DNA of 64,000 bases from Streptomyces deccanensis (GCF_022385335.1 NZ_CP092431.1:4402001-4466000), one strand, 5' to 3'; positions 8,489 to 16,885 are shown, numbered from the stretch's first letter. Translations and numbers: made by a program. Notes: generated by a model not told the origin, from the letters alone.

Positions 8489-10261
8489 GTGGCCTTTGCC
8501 GAGCTGACACCACGACGACCCGTCTCGCGTGCCGACGGGCCGTCGCCGTCGCGCGAGCCGTGGCGGGAACGCCATCGGGTGCCCCTCACGGCCGCCCTGT
8601 GCGCCCTGCCGCTGTACGTCGTGTGGTGGGCCGTCTTCGCGACCGGCGGCGGCGATCTGGCGGCCCAGGTGGCGTGGGCCGAGTTCGCGAAGACGTACCC
8701 GGACTCCGCGGTCAACCTGTTCTGGTACGGGGGGCTGCACGCGGCGAACTACAGCGTGCTCTCGCCGTATCTGATGGCGGCGTTCGGCGTCGTCCCGGTC
8801 ACGCTGCTGTCGGGGCTCTCCGCGTCCTGGCTGGCCGGCGAGGTCGTCACCCGAACGGGCGTACGGGCGCCGGTTCCTGTCGCGCTGGCGGCGACGTTCT
8901 CGCTGTGGTGTCAGGTGGTGTCCGGCCGCTCCACGTTCATGCTGGGCACGGCCTTCGCGATGGGCGCCCTGCTGGCGGTGGTGAGCGGGCGTACCGGGCG
9001 GCACATCGCGGTGGCGGCGGTGTGCGCGACGCTGTCCACGTTGGGGAGTCCCGTCTCCGGGCTGTTCCTCCTCGTGGTCGGTGCCGCGTATCTGCTGTGC
9101 CGTGAGTGGGGTCGGGCGGCGGCGCTGCTCGCGCCGCCGGTGACCGTGGTCGCCGTGACCACGCTGCTGTTCCCCTTCGAGGGCGAGCAGCCCATGGCCT
9201 TCAGCCGGATATGGCCGCCGGTCGTGCTGTGCGCGGTGGTGGTGCTGGTCGCGCCGAGCGCCTGGCGGGTGCTCCGCCTGAGCGCCGCGATCTACGCGCT
9301 CGGTGTGGTCCTCTGCTACCTGATCCCCACCCCCATCGGCACCAACGTCGAACGCCTCCTCGAACTGGCGGGCCCTGCGGCGGCCCTGGCGATCTGCCTC
9401 TACCGGGGCGAGTCCCGTACGGCCGACGACGGACGTCTCCCCCTGTCCTGGTTCACGCCCCGACGGCGGGCGGTGGCCGGCGTGGTGGCCCTGGTGCTGT
9501 CCGTGACCTGGCTGACGGGCAAGACGACCGCCGACATCGTCACCAACACCAAGGTGCCCGAGTGGGCCGTGAAGACCGACGGCGTGGTGCGCGAGCTCAA
9601 GCGGCTGGGCGCCTGGAAGACCCGCGTCGAGGTGGTACCGGCCCGCGACCACCGGGAGGCCGCGATCCTCGCGCCGTACATCAACATGGCGCGCGGGTGG
9701 AACCGGCAGGCCGACGTCGAACGCGGGCGGCTCTTCTACGAGGGGCACGGCGGGACCGAGGTGCCCGAGGGGGCGTTCACCCCGGCGGCGTACAAGGCGT
9801 GGCTCTCGCAGTGGGCCGTCGGTTTCGTCGTCCTCGTCAACGGTGAGCCGGACGGGCCCGCCGAGCTCGAACACGCGCTGGTGAGCAGCGGGCCGGACTA
9901 TCTGGAGCCGGTCTGGCAGGACGCGAACTGGAAGATCTACCGGGTGAAGAACGCGACACCGCTGGTCGACAGGCCCGCCACCGTCGTCAGCGCCGACGGG
10001 GCCAACCTCGTGGTCCACATGCCGCGGGCCGGCGAGGTCACCGTCCGCGTGGCCTACTCCCCCTGGCTCTGGGCCGACAACGGCTGCCTCACCGCCGACC
10101 GCGGGTCCGACGGCGACCTCACCGAGTTCACCCGCCTCACGGTCCACGAGCCGGGCGACGTCCGCATCAGCTCCCAGTACGGCGGCCCGTCCCGGACGAC
10201 GACCCTGGAGTGCGAGAAGGAGGCCGACGAGAAGGCGGGGGTGGAGGGCGGAGAGGGGTAA
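8489..10261 (+). CDS. Polytopic membrane protein, GT-C/MFS-like, unknown function
   Basis: A 590-residue protein with about 10 transmembrane helices between residues 30 and 360. A soluble C-terminal domain of about 220 residues follows (TTADIVTNTKVPEWAVKTDGVVRELKRLGAWKTRVEVVPARDHREAAILAPYINMARGWNRQADVERGRL region). After the first helix, the loop holds the pattern YPDSAVNLFWYGGLHAANYS, reminiscent of the first extracytoplasmic loop of GT-C glycosyltransferases. Automated pipelines often call this type an MFS transporter, but the large extracytoplasmic C-terminal domain argues against that. It stands alone, with hairpins on both sides. I do not recognise a characterised homologue. Confidence 0.7.
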   Translation: MAFAELTPRRPVSRADGPSPSREPWRERHRVPLTAALCALPLYVVWWAVFATGGGDLAAQVAWAEFAKTYPDSAVNLFWYGGLHAANYSVLSPYLMAAFGVVPVTLLSGLSASWLAGEVVTRTGVRAPVPVALAATFSLWCQVVSGRSTFMLGTAFAMGALLAVVSGRTGRHIAVAAVCATLSTLGSPVSGLFLLVVGAAYLLCREWGRAAALLAPPVTVVAVTTLLFPFEGEQPMAFSRIWPPVVLCAVVVLVAPSAWRVLRLSAAIYALGVVLCYLIPTPIGTNVERLLELAGPAAALAICLYRGESRTADDGRLPLSWFTPRRRAVAGVVALVLSVTWLTGKTTADIVTNTKVPEWAVKTDGVVRELKRLGAWKTRVEVVPARDHREAAILAPYINMARGWNRQADVERGRLFYEGHGGTEVPEGAFTPAAYKAWLSQWAVGFVVLVNGEPDGPAELEHALVSSGPDYLEPVWQDANWKIYRVKNATPLVDRPATVVSADGANLVVHMPRAGEVTVRVAYSPWLWADNGCLTADRGSDGDLTEFTRLTVHEPGDVRISSQYGGPSRTTTLECEKEADEKAGVEGGEG

Positions 10262-10334
10262 GGCCCGCGCTCGGGGGCCTGGCCCCGGTCTCCGAGCCTG
10301 ACCCCGGTCTCCGGGCCTGGCCCCGCTCGCACGA

Positions 10335-10371
10335 AAGCGCCCCCTCCGGTCTTGGGACGGAAGGGGCGCTT
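10335..10371. terminator. Bidirectional terminator between convergent genes
   Basis: The arms AAGCGCCCCCTCCG (10335-10348) and CGGAAGGGGCGCTT (10358-10371) form a 14-bp stem with one mismatch and a 9-base loop. The hairpin is flanked by A residues on the left and T residues on the right. It lies between the stops of the membrane protein (plus) and the carboxypeptidase (minus) and can serve both. Confidence 0.82.
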
Positions 10372-10438
10372 CTGCGTTGGACGGTTCGGCGGTTGGGCCG
10401 AGTGACGGTCGAGTCCGCCTCGGCGACTGCCGGGCCGG

Positions 10439-13400
10439 TCAGCTCACGCGGGTCAGCCTGGTGAGGAAGTCGGGCTCGGTGAGGGGCTTCTGGAGGGCCA
10501 CGGGGACCTCGACGCCCTCGCCGGCGCCGTCGCCGACGATCAGGGTGCCGACCTCCGTACCCGACTTCGCCTCGTTCGGGATGGTCGCGCTCGCGTCGAG
10601 TTCCAGCTTGACGGTCTTGCCCGCCCAGCCGACCGCCGCGACGTTCTTCGTGGCCACGACCGGGGTCCGGCCACCGAGCCCGTCGTCGACGTACCCGACC
10701 ACGTCGCCCTTCTTCAGGATCGTGTCGGAGGTCACCGCGTCCTGGGCGGCGACCATGGCCGTCTTGCTGACCGCGTTGACGGTGTCGATGATCGGCGGCG
10801 TGTGCTGGCCGAGGATCGCGCCGACGACGATCGCCGTCTCACCGCCGACCTCCTTCGTGGCCGCGAACAGTAGGTTGCCGCCGGCCGCCGTGGTGGAGCC
10901 GGTCTTGATGCCGATGGCGTTGTCGTACGGCACGAGGGTGTTGTAGTTCCGGTGCTTCAGACCGGACGGGTCCTTCCACTCGGGGAGCCTGGTGATGTCC
11001 GTCAGGGCCTTCATCTTCACCAGCGCGTTGCCGAGCTTGACCTGGTCCTCGGCGGTGGAGACGGTCGTCTCCTTCAGCCCGGACGGGTCGGTGTACGTCG
11101 TGTTCTTCATGCCGAGGTCCTTGGCGGCGGCGTTCATCTTCTTGACGAACGCCTCCTCCGAACCGTTGCTGTCCCAACGGGCGAGCAGCCGGGCGATGTT
11201 GTTCGCGGACGGAATCATGATGGCCGCGATCGCGTCGTACTGGGAGAGCTGGTCGCCCTCCTTGACGGTGTTGAGCGTGGACTCGCCGTCCTTGTCGTAG
11301 CCGCCCTCGGTCTCCGCCTTCGCGTCGACGGGGATGGTCGCGCCCTTCTCGCCGGCCTTCATCGGGTGGTCCTTGAGGATGACGTACGCGGTCATCGCCT
11401 TGGCGACGGAGCCGATGGCGACGGGCTTCTGCTCGCCGAAGCTGTCGACCGTGCCGATGCCGTTGACGTCCATCCAGCCCTGGCCCTCGGCGGGCCACGG
11501 CAGGGAGACCTTGTCGCCCTCGAAGGCGTACGACGCGTCGGCGGTGAGGGCGAGGGTGGGGGTGGGGAGCGGGCGTACGGCCTGTACGACCGCAAACACG
11601 ATCACCAGCAGGATCAGCAGCGGGGTCCAGATCTTGACCCGGCGGATGAACGTCCGCACCGGGGTCTGGCGCGGCGGGGGTGTGTTCGTCAGCTCCGCGA
11701 GGAGGTCCAGCGGGGGCTTCGGCGGCAACGGCTGCTGTGTCGTCCGCTCCGGGCCCACCTGGGGGAGGGCGCGGGTCGCCTCCGCCGGGGCGGGGGGCGC
11801 GGGGTGGGGCGCCGCCGCCGGGGGCCTGAGGGTCGTGGTCTCGTCCAGCGGCTTCAGGGCTACGAATTTGCTGGTGCGTTCGGCGGGGGGTGCGGGTTCG
11901 TCGACGCCTACGCCGCCTTGGGCGCCCTTGCCGCTGTCGGCGCCCTTGTCGTCGTCGGTACGCCTGTCGCTGTCAGCGTCGGTGGACACGCCGGCGCGGT
12001 CGGAGGGGGCGTCGGCCTTCGCGGGCTCGGCGTCCTCGGGGGCGGCGTCGGCCTTGGCGGGCTCGGCGTCCCGTGGGGCGGCGTCGCCCAGCTTGAGCAT
12101 GGTGGTGGGCTGGTCGACCGCGGGCAGCCGGGGGGCACGGAAGATCGCGGTCGGCTGATCCACCGCCGCCTCGGCTCCGCCATCGCCCCCCGCTCCCCCA
12201 CCCGCACCACCCGTGCGACTTTCGTCGTCACCTGCGGGTGGCCCTTGCGGGGCTACCTCACCGCCGGCGGCTACGGGTTCGTCGTCGGCAGGGTCGCGCA
12301 CCTCGTCGGCGGCGACCTTCGCGTCACCAGCGGCCTCACGTGCGTCGACGACGGCTCCCGGCTCGTCGTCGGCAAGGTCGCGCGCGTCGTCAGGGTCCTT
12401 GCCCGCGTCGCCGGCTTCGGGTGCGTCGTCGGCCGCTTCGCGTACCTCGTCGGCAGCTCCCGGCTCGTCGTCGGGGAGGTCGCGTGCGTCGGCGGCGGCC
12501 GCCCCTGCGGCACCGGCGGCTTCGCGCAGGTCGTCCGCGATGTCACGCGCCTCGTCGGCGGAGGCCTTCGCGTCACCAGCGGCCTCACGTGCGTCGACGA
12601 CGGCTCCCGGCTCGTCGTCGGCGAGATCGCCCGCCTCGTCAGGGCCCTTCCCCGCGTCGCCGGCCGCCTCGCGTACGTCGTCGGCCGTCGTCGGCTCGTC
12701 GTCCACGAGGTCGCCCGGGGCGTCAGCAGCCGGCCCCGCGCCACCGGTGGCCTCGGCGGGGCTGCGGGCCTCGTCAGGGGCCGCCGATGCGGCGCCGGGG
12801 GCCTCGGGCGTGTCGTCGGGGGCCTGCTGTACGCCTCCGGTGGTCTTCCGTGCGTTGTCGGGGGCTTCCCGGTCGGCGTCAGGCGTCTGCCGGACGTCCT
12901 CAGCAGTCGCTTCCGCGCCGTCGACGGTCTCCCGTCCGGCTTCGGCAGCGCCGGTGCCGGTGGCAGGGGCCGTGTTCGCCTTCGCCTCCGCCGCCGGGGC
13001 GGGATCGGCAGAGCTCGCGTCGTCTCCGGTTTCTTCGCCGTCGGCTGCGGCATCGGTCTCGGCGCGTGTGTTCTTCCCCGCGCCGGCGCCCGCGCCGCCC
13101 CCGGCTTCCCCTGCGTCGGCGGCCGCGGCGGCATCCCGTCCGCGTGGGTGCGCGTCGTCGTCCTCGGGCCTGTCGGCCGGCGTCGGTTCCCTGTCGGTGT
13201 CGGCGGCGGTAGCCGAGGCCGACACCGACTCGTCGGTCCGCTCCCGGGTCGCGCCGACCTCCGCCGGGCTGTCGTCCGCCGGGCTGTCGTCATCCGCCCG
13301 GCCGCCGTCCTCCGCCGGGCTGTCGGCGTCGTCCGGGGCCGCGTCCCTCTGGGACCCGTTCGGGTCCCCGGCCGCCGCACCAGCCCCGGCCGCGCCCTCG

Positions 13401-13732
13401 GCATCCGGCTCGTTCCGCAGGGTCCCGGCGGTTTTCGGTGCCCCCCGGCCCGTATCCGCATCCGCATCCGCATCCGCGGACCCAGGCGCATCGTTCCGCT
13501 TCAGGGCTTCCGTCTCCGCCGCCTCCAGCAGGGCCCGGCGGGAGAAGACCGCCGTCGCCTGGTCGGGCTTCGGGGCGGAGGGTCGGGACATCGCGAGGCG
13601 TGGGTCCGGCGTGGGGCCGGAGGACTGGCCGGGGACCGAGCCCCCGGGGTCCGGAACCGCTGGCTCGTTCCCCGACGTCGACTCCGTCGACGACTCGTAC
13701 CGCTTCGACCTGTCGGGGGACGTGCCCGCCAC
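10439..13732 (-). CDS. D-alanyl-D-alanine carboxypeptidase with giant acidic N-terminal tail
   Basis: A 1097-residue membrane-anchored low-molecular-weight penicillin-binding protein that trims the terminal D-Ala of peptidoglycan stem peptides. The first ~650 residues are a cytoplasmic disordered region very rich in Asp, Glu, Ala and Pro, containing repeated blocks such as DDEPGAVVDAREAAGDAK. One transmembrane helix follows (WTPLLILLVIVFAVVQAV), then the S11 peptidase domain with all three motifs: SVAK (SxxK), SANN (SxN) and KTGS. A C-terminal beta-rich domain completes the protein. The catalytic domain has ordinary length and the tail is exceptional. It probably interacts with cytoplasmic partners or positions the enzyme; that is inference. 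The GTG at 13732 is used as start. Confidence 0.9.
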   Translation of the reverse strand: MAGTSPDRSKRYESSTESTSGNEPAVPDPGGSVPGQSSGPTPDPRLAMSRPSAPKPDQATAVFSRRALLEAAETEALKRNDAPGSADADADADTGRGAPKTAGTLRNEPDAEGAAGAGAAAGDPNGSQRDAAPDDADSPAEDGGRADDDSPADDSPAEVGATRERTDESVSASATAADTDREPTPADRPEDDDAHPRGRDAAAAADAGEAGGGAGAGAGKNTRAETDAAADGEETGDDASSADPAPAAEAKANTAPATGTGAAEAGRETVDGAEATAEDVRQTPDADREAPDNARKTTGGVQQAPDDTPEAPGAASAAPDEARSPAEATGGAGPAADAPGDLVDDEPTTADDVREAAGDAGKGPDEAGDLADDEPGAVVDAREAAGDAKASADEARDIADDLREAAGAAGAAAADARDLPDDEPGAADEVREAADDAPEAGDAGKDPDDARDLADDEPGAVVDAREAAGDAKVAADEVRDPADDEPVAAGGEVAPQGPPAGDDESRTGGAGGGAGGDGGAEAAVDQPTAIFRAPRLPAVDQPTTMLKLGDAAPRDAEPAKADAAPEDAEPAKADAPSDRAGVSTDADSDRRTDDDKGADSGKGAQGGVGVDEPAPPAERTSKFVALKPLDETTTLRPPAAAPHPAPPAPAEATRALPQVGPERTTQQPLPPKPPLDLLAELTNTPPPRQTPVRTFIRRVKIWTPLLILLVIVFAVVQAVRPLPTPTLALTADASYAFEGDKVSLPWPAEGQGWMDVNGIGTVDSFGEQKPVAIGSVAKAMTAYVILKDHPMKAGEKGATIPVDAKAETEGGYDKDGESTLNTVKEGDQLSQYDAIAAIMIPSANNIARLLARWDSNGSEEAFVKKMNAAAKDLGMKNTTYTDPSGLKETTVSTAEDQVKLGNALVKMKALTDITRLPEWKDPSGLKHRNYNTLVPYDNAIGIKTGSTTAAGGNLLFAATKEVGGETAIVVGAILGQHTPPIIDTVNAVSKTAMVAAQDAVTSDTILKKGDVVGYVDDGLGGRTPVVATKNVAAVGWAGKTVKLELDASATIPNEAKSGTEVGTLIVGDGAGEGVEVPVALQKPLTEPDFLTRLTRVS
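12316..12622. repeat. 58-bp perfect direct repeat inside the carboxypeptidase tail
   Basis: Bases 12316-12373 and 12565-12622 are identical over 58 bp, offset by 249 bp (83 codons, in frame). They encode the recurring acidic segment of the D,D-carboxypeptidase tail. Less perfect copies surround them. The identity at DNA level, beyond the protein repeat, suggests recent duplication or ongoing recombination. Confidence 0.88.
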
Positions 13733-14028
13733 CGATGCCTCCTCCCGCGCGCCGCCCGTCCTAGGAGCGCGCGCCCAACCGAACCGTGAACCGTCTACCC
13801 GTGAATCCGCGAATCCGTGAAAAAACCCGCCGCCCGGACACTAGTCACCGGCGCACGACCGCGCCGCGCCGCTGTCCGAACCATGTACCAGTGTCCTGTG
13901 TGCGGGCTTAACCCCTGCGGTAGACGAGAACGACATACCTATCGGTTCCACTACATTCCGGTCACGCACTCTCGACAGACCAATGTGAGAGGGGTCACCC
14001 TGTCATTCATCCACGCGGGGAGGCATGG

Positions 14029-14787
14029 ATGGGCAGGAGCCGCAGAAGTATTCCGGAAGAGCTTCTACTGCTGGCGCTGGACCCGGCCACGGGTACCACC
14101 GCACAGCCGCAGTCGCTCGACCTCGGTCTGGCCGGAGCGCAGCTAGTGGAGCTGGCGCTGGCCGGACGGATAGCCCCAGACGGGGATCGTATCGCCGTGG
14201 TGTCCCCACGGCCGACTGGAGATCCGACACTGGACTGCGCGTTGGAGTTGCTGCGAAGGCGTGGCGCTCCCGTACGGGCGGTCCACTGGATAGGCGGGCC
14301 GCGTCTCGGGCTCCGCCAGACCTACCTCTCGCATCTGGAGCGGTGCGGCATGGTGCATGCCGTGGCGGGCCAGATGTGCGGAGTGCTGCCGACGACTCGC
14401 TACCAGGCGAGTCAGACCGAGATCAGCCGGGAGATCCGAGCCCGGCTGGATTCCGCGATCCGCACCGGCGTACCGCCGGACCCGCGGACCGCGGCGCTCG
14501 CCGCCCTGGCGCACGCGGTCGGCCTCGGCAAGCACCTGTATCCGGGGAACGAGGGACGCTCGTCCCGCTCCCGGCTGCGGGACCTGATCCGGCACGACCC
14601 CATGGGCGGCCTGGTGGCCCACGCCGTCATGGACGTGCAGAACGGCGTGGCCGCACAGCCACGCCGCAGCCCGGCACCGACCGGCCGTCAGGCCGCCCCC
14701 GGCGCCAGGCCGCCCGCACCGGAGCCCGCGCGCGGCGTTCCGCTGCAGCCACGCCGTGGCTCGATGGCCCGCGTGGTGGCGCACTGA
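14029..14787 (+). CDS. GOLPH3/VPS74 (GPP34) family protein
   Basis: A 252-residue soluble protein of the GPP34 family, the bacterial relatives of the Golgi phosphoprotein GOLPH3. In eukaryotes GOLPH3 binds phosphatidylinositol-4-phosphate and glycosyltransferase tails. The family start (SIPEELLLLALDPATG) and the two-block helical core (LDLGLAGAQLVELALAGRI ... PPDPRTAALAALAHAVGLGKHLYPG) are clear. The last ~55 residues are a Pro/Arg/Ala-rich tail. GGGGAGG five bases upstream fixes the ATG at 14029. Streptomyces carry several such proteins of unknown function. The gene is divergent from the D,D-carboxypeptidase and followed by the 50-bp palindrome at 15063. Confidence 0.9.
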   Translation: MGRSRRSIPEELLLLALDPATGTTAQPQSLDLGLAGAQLVELALAGRIAPDGDRIAVVSPRPTGDPTLDCALELLRRRGAPVRAVHWIGGPRLGLRQTYLSHLERCGMVHAVAGQMCGVLPTTRYQASQTEISREIRARLDSAIRTGVPPDPRTAALAALAHAVGLGKHLYPGNEGRSSRSRLRDLIRHDPMGGLVAHAVMDVQNGVAAQPRRSPAPTGRQAAPGARPPAPEPARGVPLQPRRGSMARVVAH

Positions 14788-15062
14788 GAACCACACCAGG
14801 CACGGCACGAGGAACCACACGAGGCACGCGCTGAGGCATCGAGGTGCGTGTGGGCGTCGGACCCCAGAGCCGCGGGTCCCGATCCCACCGCACCACGTGC
14901 CCCCGCGCACCACATGCCCCGCACCACGTGTGCCGCGCACGAGCAGCACCGGCATCATCAGCACCACCCGCACTACCAGCACCACCGCACCACCCGGACC
15001 ACTTGCATCGCCGGCACCGGACCGCTCGTAGGGACACCAGGACCCGTCCGGGAGCCGCTGGT

Positions 15063-15112
15063 TCGCGCGGGGCGTGTGCGGCCGTACGTACGGCCGCACA
15101 CGCCCCGCGCGA
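15063..15112. terminator. Perfect 50-bp palindrome (25-bp arms, no spacer)
   Basis: Bases 15063-15087 and 15088-15112 are exact reverse complements, centred on CCGTACGTACGG. In RNA this forms a stem of about 23 bp closed by a GUAC loop on either strand. Its position 276 bases after the GOLPH3-like stop and 268 before the XRE start suits a terminator or insulator. The perfect symmetry and length are well beyond an ordinary terminator. Confidence 0.75.
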
Positions 15113-15217
15113 CCGCATGTCCGCGCCGGTCCGTGCACGCGCGCTTCCGTCGCACGCCCGCGGCGCCAGTCGAGCGCCCGTCGAGCGCCCGGCGCGGCCG
15201 TCGTTCAGCTGTTCCGG

Positions 15218-15298
15218 CGGATATGCGGCGGAGATCCCTCCACGGCGGGAAAACACCGGCGCAAACGGCGCGTGCGCAGCGCATATCCGCTGTTTTCC
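15218..15298. promoter_or_regulatory. Interleaved inverted repeats upstream of the XRE regulator
   Basis: CGGATATGCG (15218-15227) pairs with CGCATATCCG (15280-15289). GGAAAACA (15248-15255) pairs with TGTTTTCC (15291-15298). The two pairs interlock and are locally AT-rich for this genome. They lie 80-160 bp before the XRE start, so they may be operators of this regulator or alternative leader structures. Confidence 0.5.
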
Positions 15299-15379
15299 AG
15301 CGGTACTCAGCACCTTGGTGGCAATCTGCTCAGCAGCAGATACGCAAAGTAGAGGCACGCAGCCGGAGGTGCACGTCCC

Positions 15380-16237
15380 GTGGCGTCCAATGTCAATCCC
15401 ACCGTCAGGCGACGCCGGTTGGGCCAGGAGCTGCGTCGGCTCCGCGAGCTCAAGGGCATGACCGCCGAAGAGGTCGCCGAGCGACTGCTGGTCTCCCAGT
15501 CGAAGATCAGCCGGCTGGAGAACGGCCGCCGCTCCATCAGTCAGCGCGACGTCCGCGACCTCTGCGGGGTCTACGAGGTCGAGGACCAGAGAGTGGTCGA
15601 CTCCCTGATGCAGATGGCCAAGGACTCCCGCCAGCAGGGCTGGTGGCACGCGTTCGGGGACGTACCGTACAGCGTCTACATCGGGCTGGAGACCGACGCG
15701 GAGTCGTTGCGCGTCTACGATCCCCAGGTCGTCCCCGGGCTGCTGCAGAGCCGCCCGTACGCCGAGGCCATCATCAGGGGCGCGCTGCCCGAGACGTCGG
15801 CGACGGAGATCGACAAGCGCGTGGAAGTGCGCATACGGCGCCAGGACCGGGTCACCACCGACACCAACCCCCTGCGGCTGTGGACGGTGTTGGACGAGGC
15901 GGCCCTGCGCCGGGTGGTGGGGTCCCGGTCGGTGATGCGTGAACAGCTGGAGCACCTCATCGAGTTGTCCCAGGTCCCGCATGTCACGGTGCAGGTTTTG
16001 CCGTTCGAGGTCGGGGCCCATCCGGGCATCAACGGCCAGTACGCCATCCTGGAGTTCGTCGACGCGGCGGATTCGAGCGTCGTGTACATCGAAGGCGTGA
16101 CCAGCGACCTCTACCTGGAGAAGCCGCACGACGTGCAGAAGTACACCGTGATGTACGAGCACCTCCGGGCGCAGGCGCTGAACGTGGAGCAGTCGCGGCA
16201 GTTCATCGAGACCGTCGCGAAGGAATACGCGCGCTGA
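15380..16237 (+). CDS. XRE family regulator with DUF5753 domain
   Basis: A 285-residue regulator. Residues ~8-65 form a Cro/C1-type helix-turn-helix (LGQELRRLRELKGMTAEEVAERLLVSQSKISRLENGRRSI). Residues ~90-275 are the DUF5753 domain (YIGLETDAESLRVYDPQVVPGLLQSRPYAEAII ... NGQYAILEF). This is the WhiJ-like type, amplified in Streptomyces and usually paired with a small DUF397 protein, as here at 16541. Known members affect sporulation and antibiotic production; the role of this one is inferred only by family. The GTG start has GGAGG ten bases upstream. Confidence 0.93.
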   Translation: MASNVNPTVRRRRLGQELRRLRELKGMTAEEVAERLLVSQSKISRLENGRRSISQRDVRDLCGVYEVEDQRVVDSLMQMAKDSRQQGWWHAFGDVPYSVYIGLETDAESLRVYDPQVVPGLLQSRPYAEAIIRGALPETSATEIDKRVEVRIRRQDRVTTDTNPLRLWTVLDEAALRRVVGSRSVMREQLEHLIELSQVPHVTVQVLPFEVGAHPGINGQYAILEFVDAADSSVVYIEGVTSDLYLEKPHDVQKYTVMYEHLRAQALNVEQSRQFIETVAKEYAR

Positions 16238-16250
16238 TCTCGCGGCCCGT

Positions 16251-16290
16251 GAACTCCCTCGAACTGTCCGGAACTCCCGTGAACTGTCGT
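16251..16290. repeat. Four GAACT words phased every 10 bp
   Basis: GAACT begins at exactly 16251, 16261, 16271 and 16281, and a degenerate CAAGT follows at 16291. Every second spacer is related (CCCTC/CCCGT versus GTCCG/GTCGT). One-helical-turn phasing puts all copies on the same DNA face, as expected for cooperative protein binding. It lies between the XRE gene and the DUF397 gene it probably regulates. Confidence 0.6.
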
Positions 16291-16540
16291 CAAGTCCCTG
16301 ACAGTGGCCACTCCTGCACGAGGAAGCGCCGGAAGATACACCCTGCACACGGTTCAATGGAAGACTAAAATGGAATATGCCACCCGCACGAGTGAATAGT
16401 CGCTTCGTCTGCCGATGCTGACGAGTAGCGTCGATCACGCCAGGAGGTCACCAGTCTTGGCGCAAACCGAACCGCGGGTCCCGTAGGGAACCCGCGGCGC
16501 GGCGACAGCAACTCAGCGACGAACCAGCACCGGAGCAGAA

Positions 16541-16732
16541 ATGGCAATTCAGCAAGGCGCCACGGACAGGTGGGTCAAGTCCTCCTACTCCCAGGGGAAC
16601 GGCGCGTGCGTCGAGATCAAGTCCCCCGTCCTGTCCGCCATGGCGGTCCGGGACTCCAAGGTCACCGACGGTCCCACCCTGGCGTTCCCCGCCGACGCGT
16701 GGAACACCTTCGTCTCCTCGGTCAAGGCCTGA
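16541..16732 (+). CDS. DUF397 small protein
   Basis: A 63-residue protein with the DUF397 hallmarks: WVKSSYSQGNGACVEIKS at the N-terminus, AVRDSK in the middle and FPADAWNTFVSSVK at the C-terminus. Such proteins are the partners of XRE-DUF5753 regulators like the one at 15380; in the BldB/WhiJ literature they act in the same developmental circuit. It may bind and modulate its partner; that is inference. The 303-bp gap before it contains the phased GAACT repeats, so it probably has its own promoter. A terminator follows at 16793. Confidence 0.92.
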   Translation: MAIQQGATDRWVKSSYSQGNGACVEIKSPVLSAMAVRDSKVTDGPTLAFPADAWNTFVSSVKA

Positions 16733-16792
16733 GCTACGGTTCCGGCCCTCGATCGAGCGCCTGAACGACAACTCCACAAGCACCACCGACAG

Positions 16793-16833
16793 AGCCCTCT
16801 CGACCGGCCCGCCGTCCTGGCCGAGGGGGCTCG
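16793..16833 (+). terminator. Terminator after DUF397 gene
   Basis: GAGCCCTCTCG (16793-16803) pairs with CGAGGGGGCTC (16823-16833), 11 bp with one G-U pair and a 19-base loop, followed by GGCCTTTG. It lies 60 bases after the DUF397 stop and also faces the 3' end of the convergent gene at 16886. Confidence 0.72.
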
Positions 16834-16885
16834 GCCTTTGCCCGAACGCGGCTAGGAGCTCTTGCCTCTGCCCGGACGGGTTCGG

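Larger units (their letters stand above)
14788..15379. other. Gene-free 592-bp region with palindromes
   Basis: No convincing gene is seen between the GOLPH3-like gene and the XRE regulator. The first ~270 bases are low-complexity, rich in CACCAC and GCACCACGTG-like words. The perfect palindrome at 15063-15112 follows, then an AT-richer segment with interleaved inverted repeats (15218-15298) that probably holds the promoter of the XRE gene. Open frames crossing it lack ribosome-binding sites and consistent codon bias. Confidence 0.6.

Noticed and set aside
12240..12740. A CRISPR-like array suggested by regularly repeated words
   Set aside because: The repeats are coding (GTCGTCGGC-type words of an acidic protein tail), unequal in length and without unique spacers of constant size.
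10952..13789. Long plus-strand frames opposite the carboxypeptidase tail
   Set aside because: They mirror the repetitive DNA of the tail. The minus-strand frame continues without break into a clear transmembrane helix and S11 peptidase domain.
13862..14146. A short plus-strand frame starting MYQCPVCGLNPC, upstream of and overlapping the GOLPH3-like gene
   Set aside because: The CxxC start looks zinc-binding, but codon bias is lost afterwards and the frame runs into the GOLPH3-like gene in the wrong phase. It is more likely promoter DNA.
14844..15461. Plus-strand frames in the 592-bp gap after the GOLPH3-like gene
   Set aside because: They are His/Arg/Thr/Pro low-complexity translations running through the palindrome and promoter region, without ribosome-binding sites.
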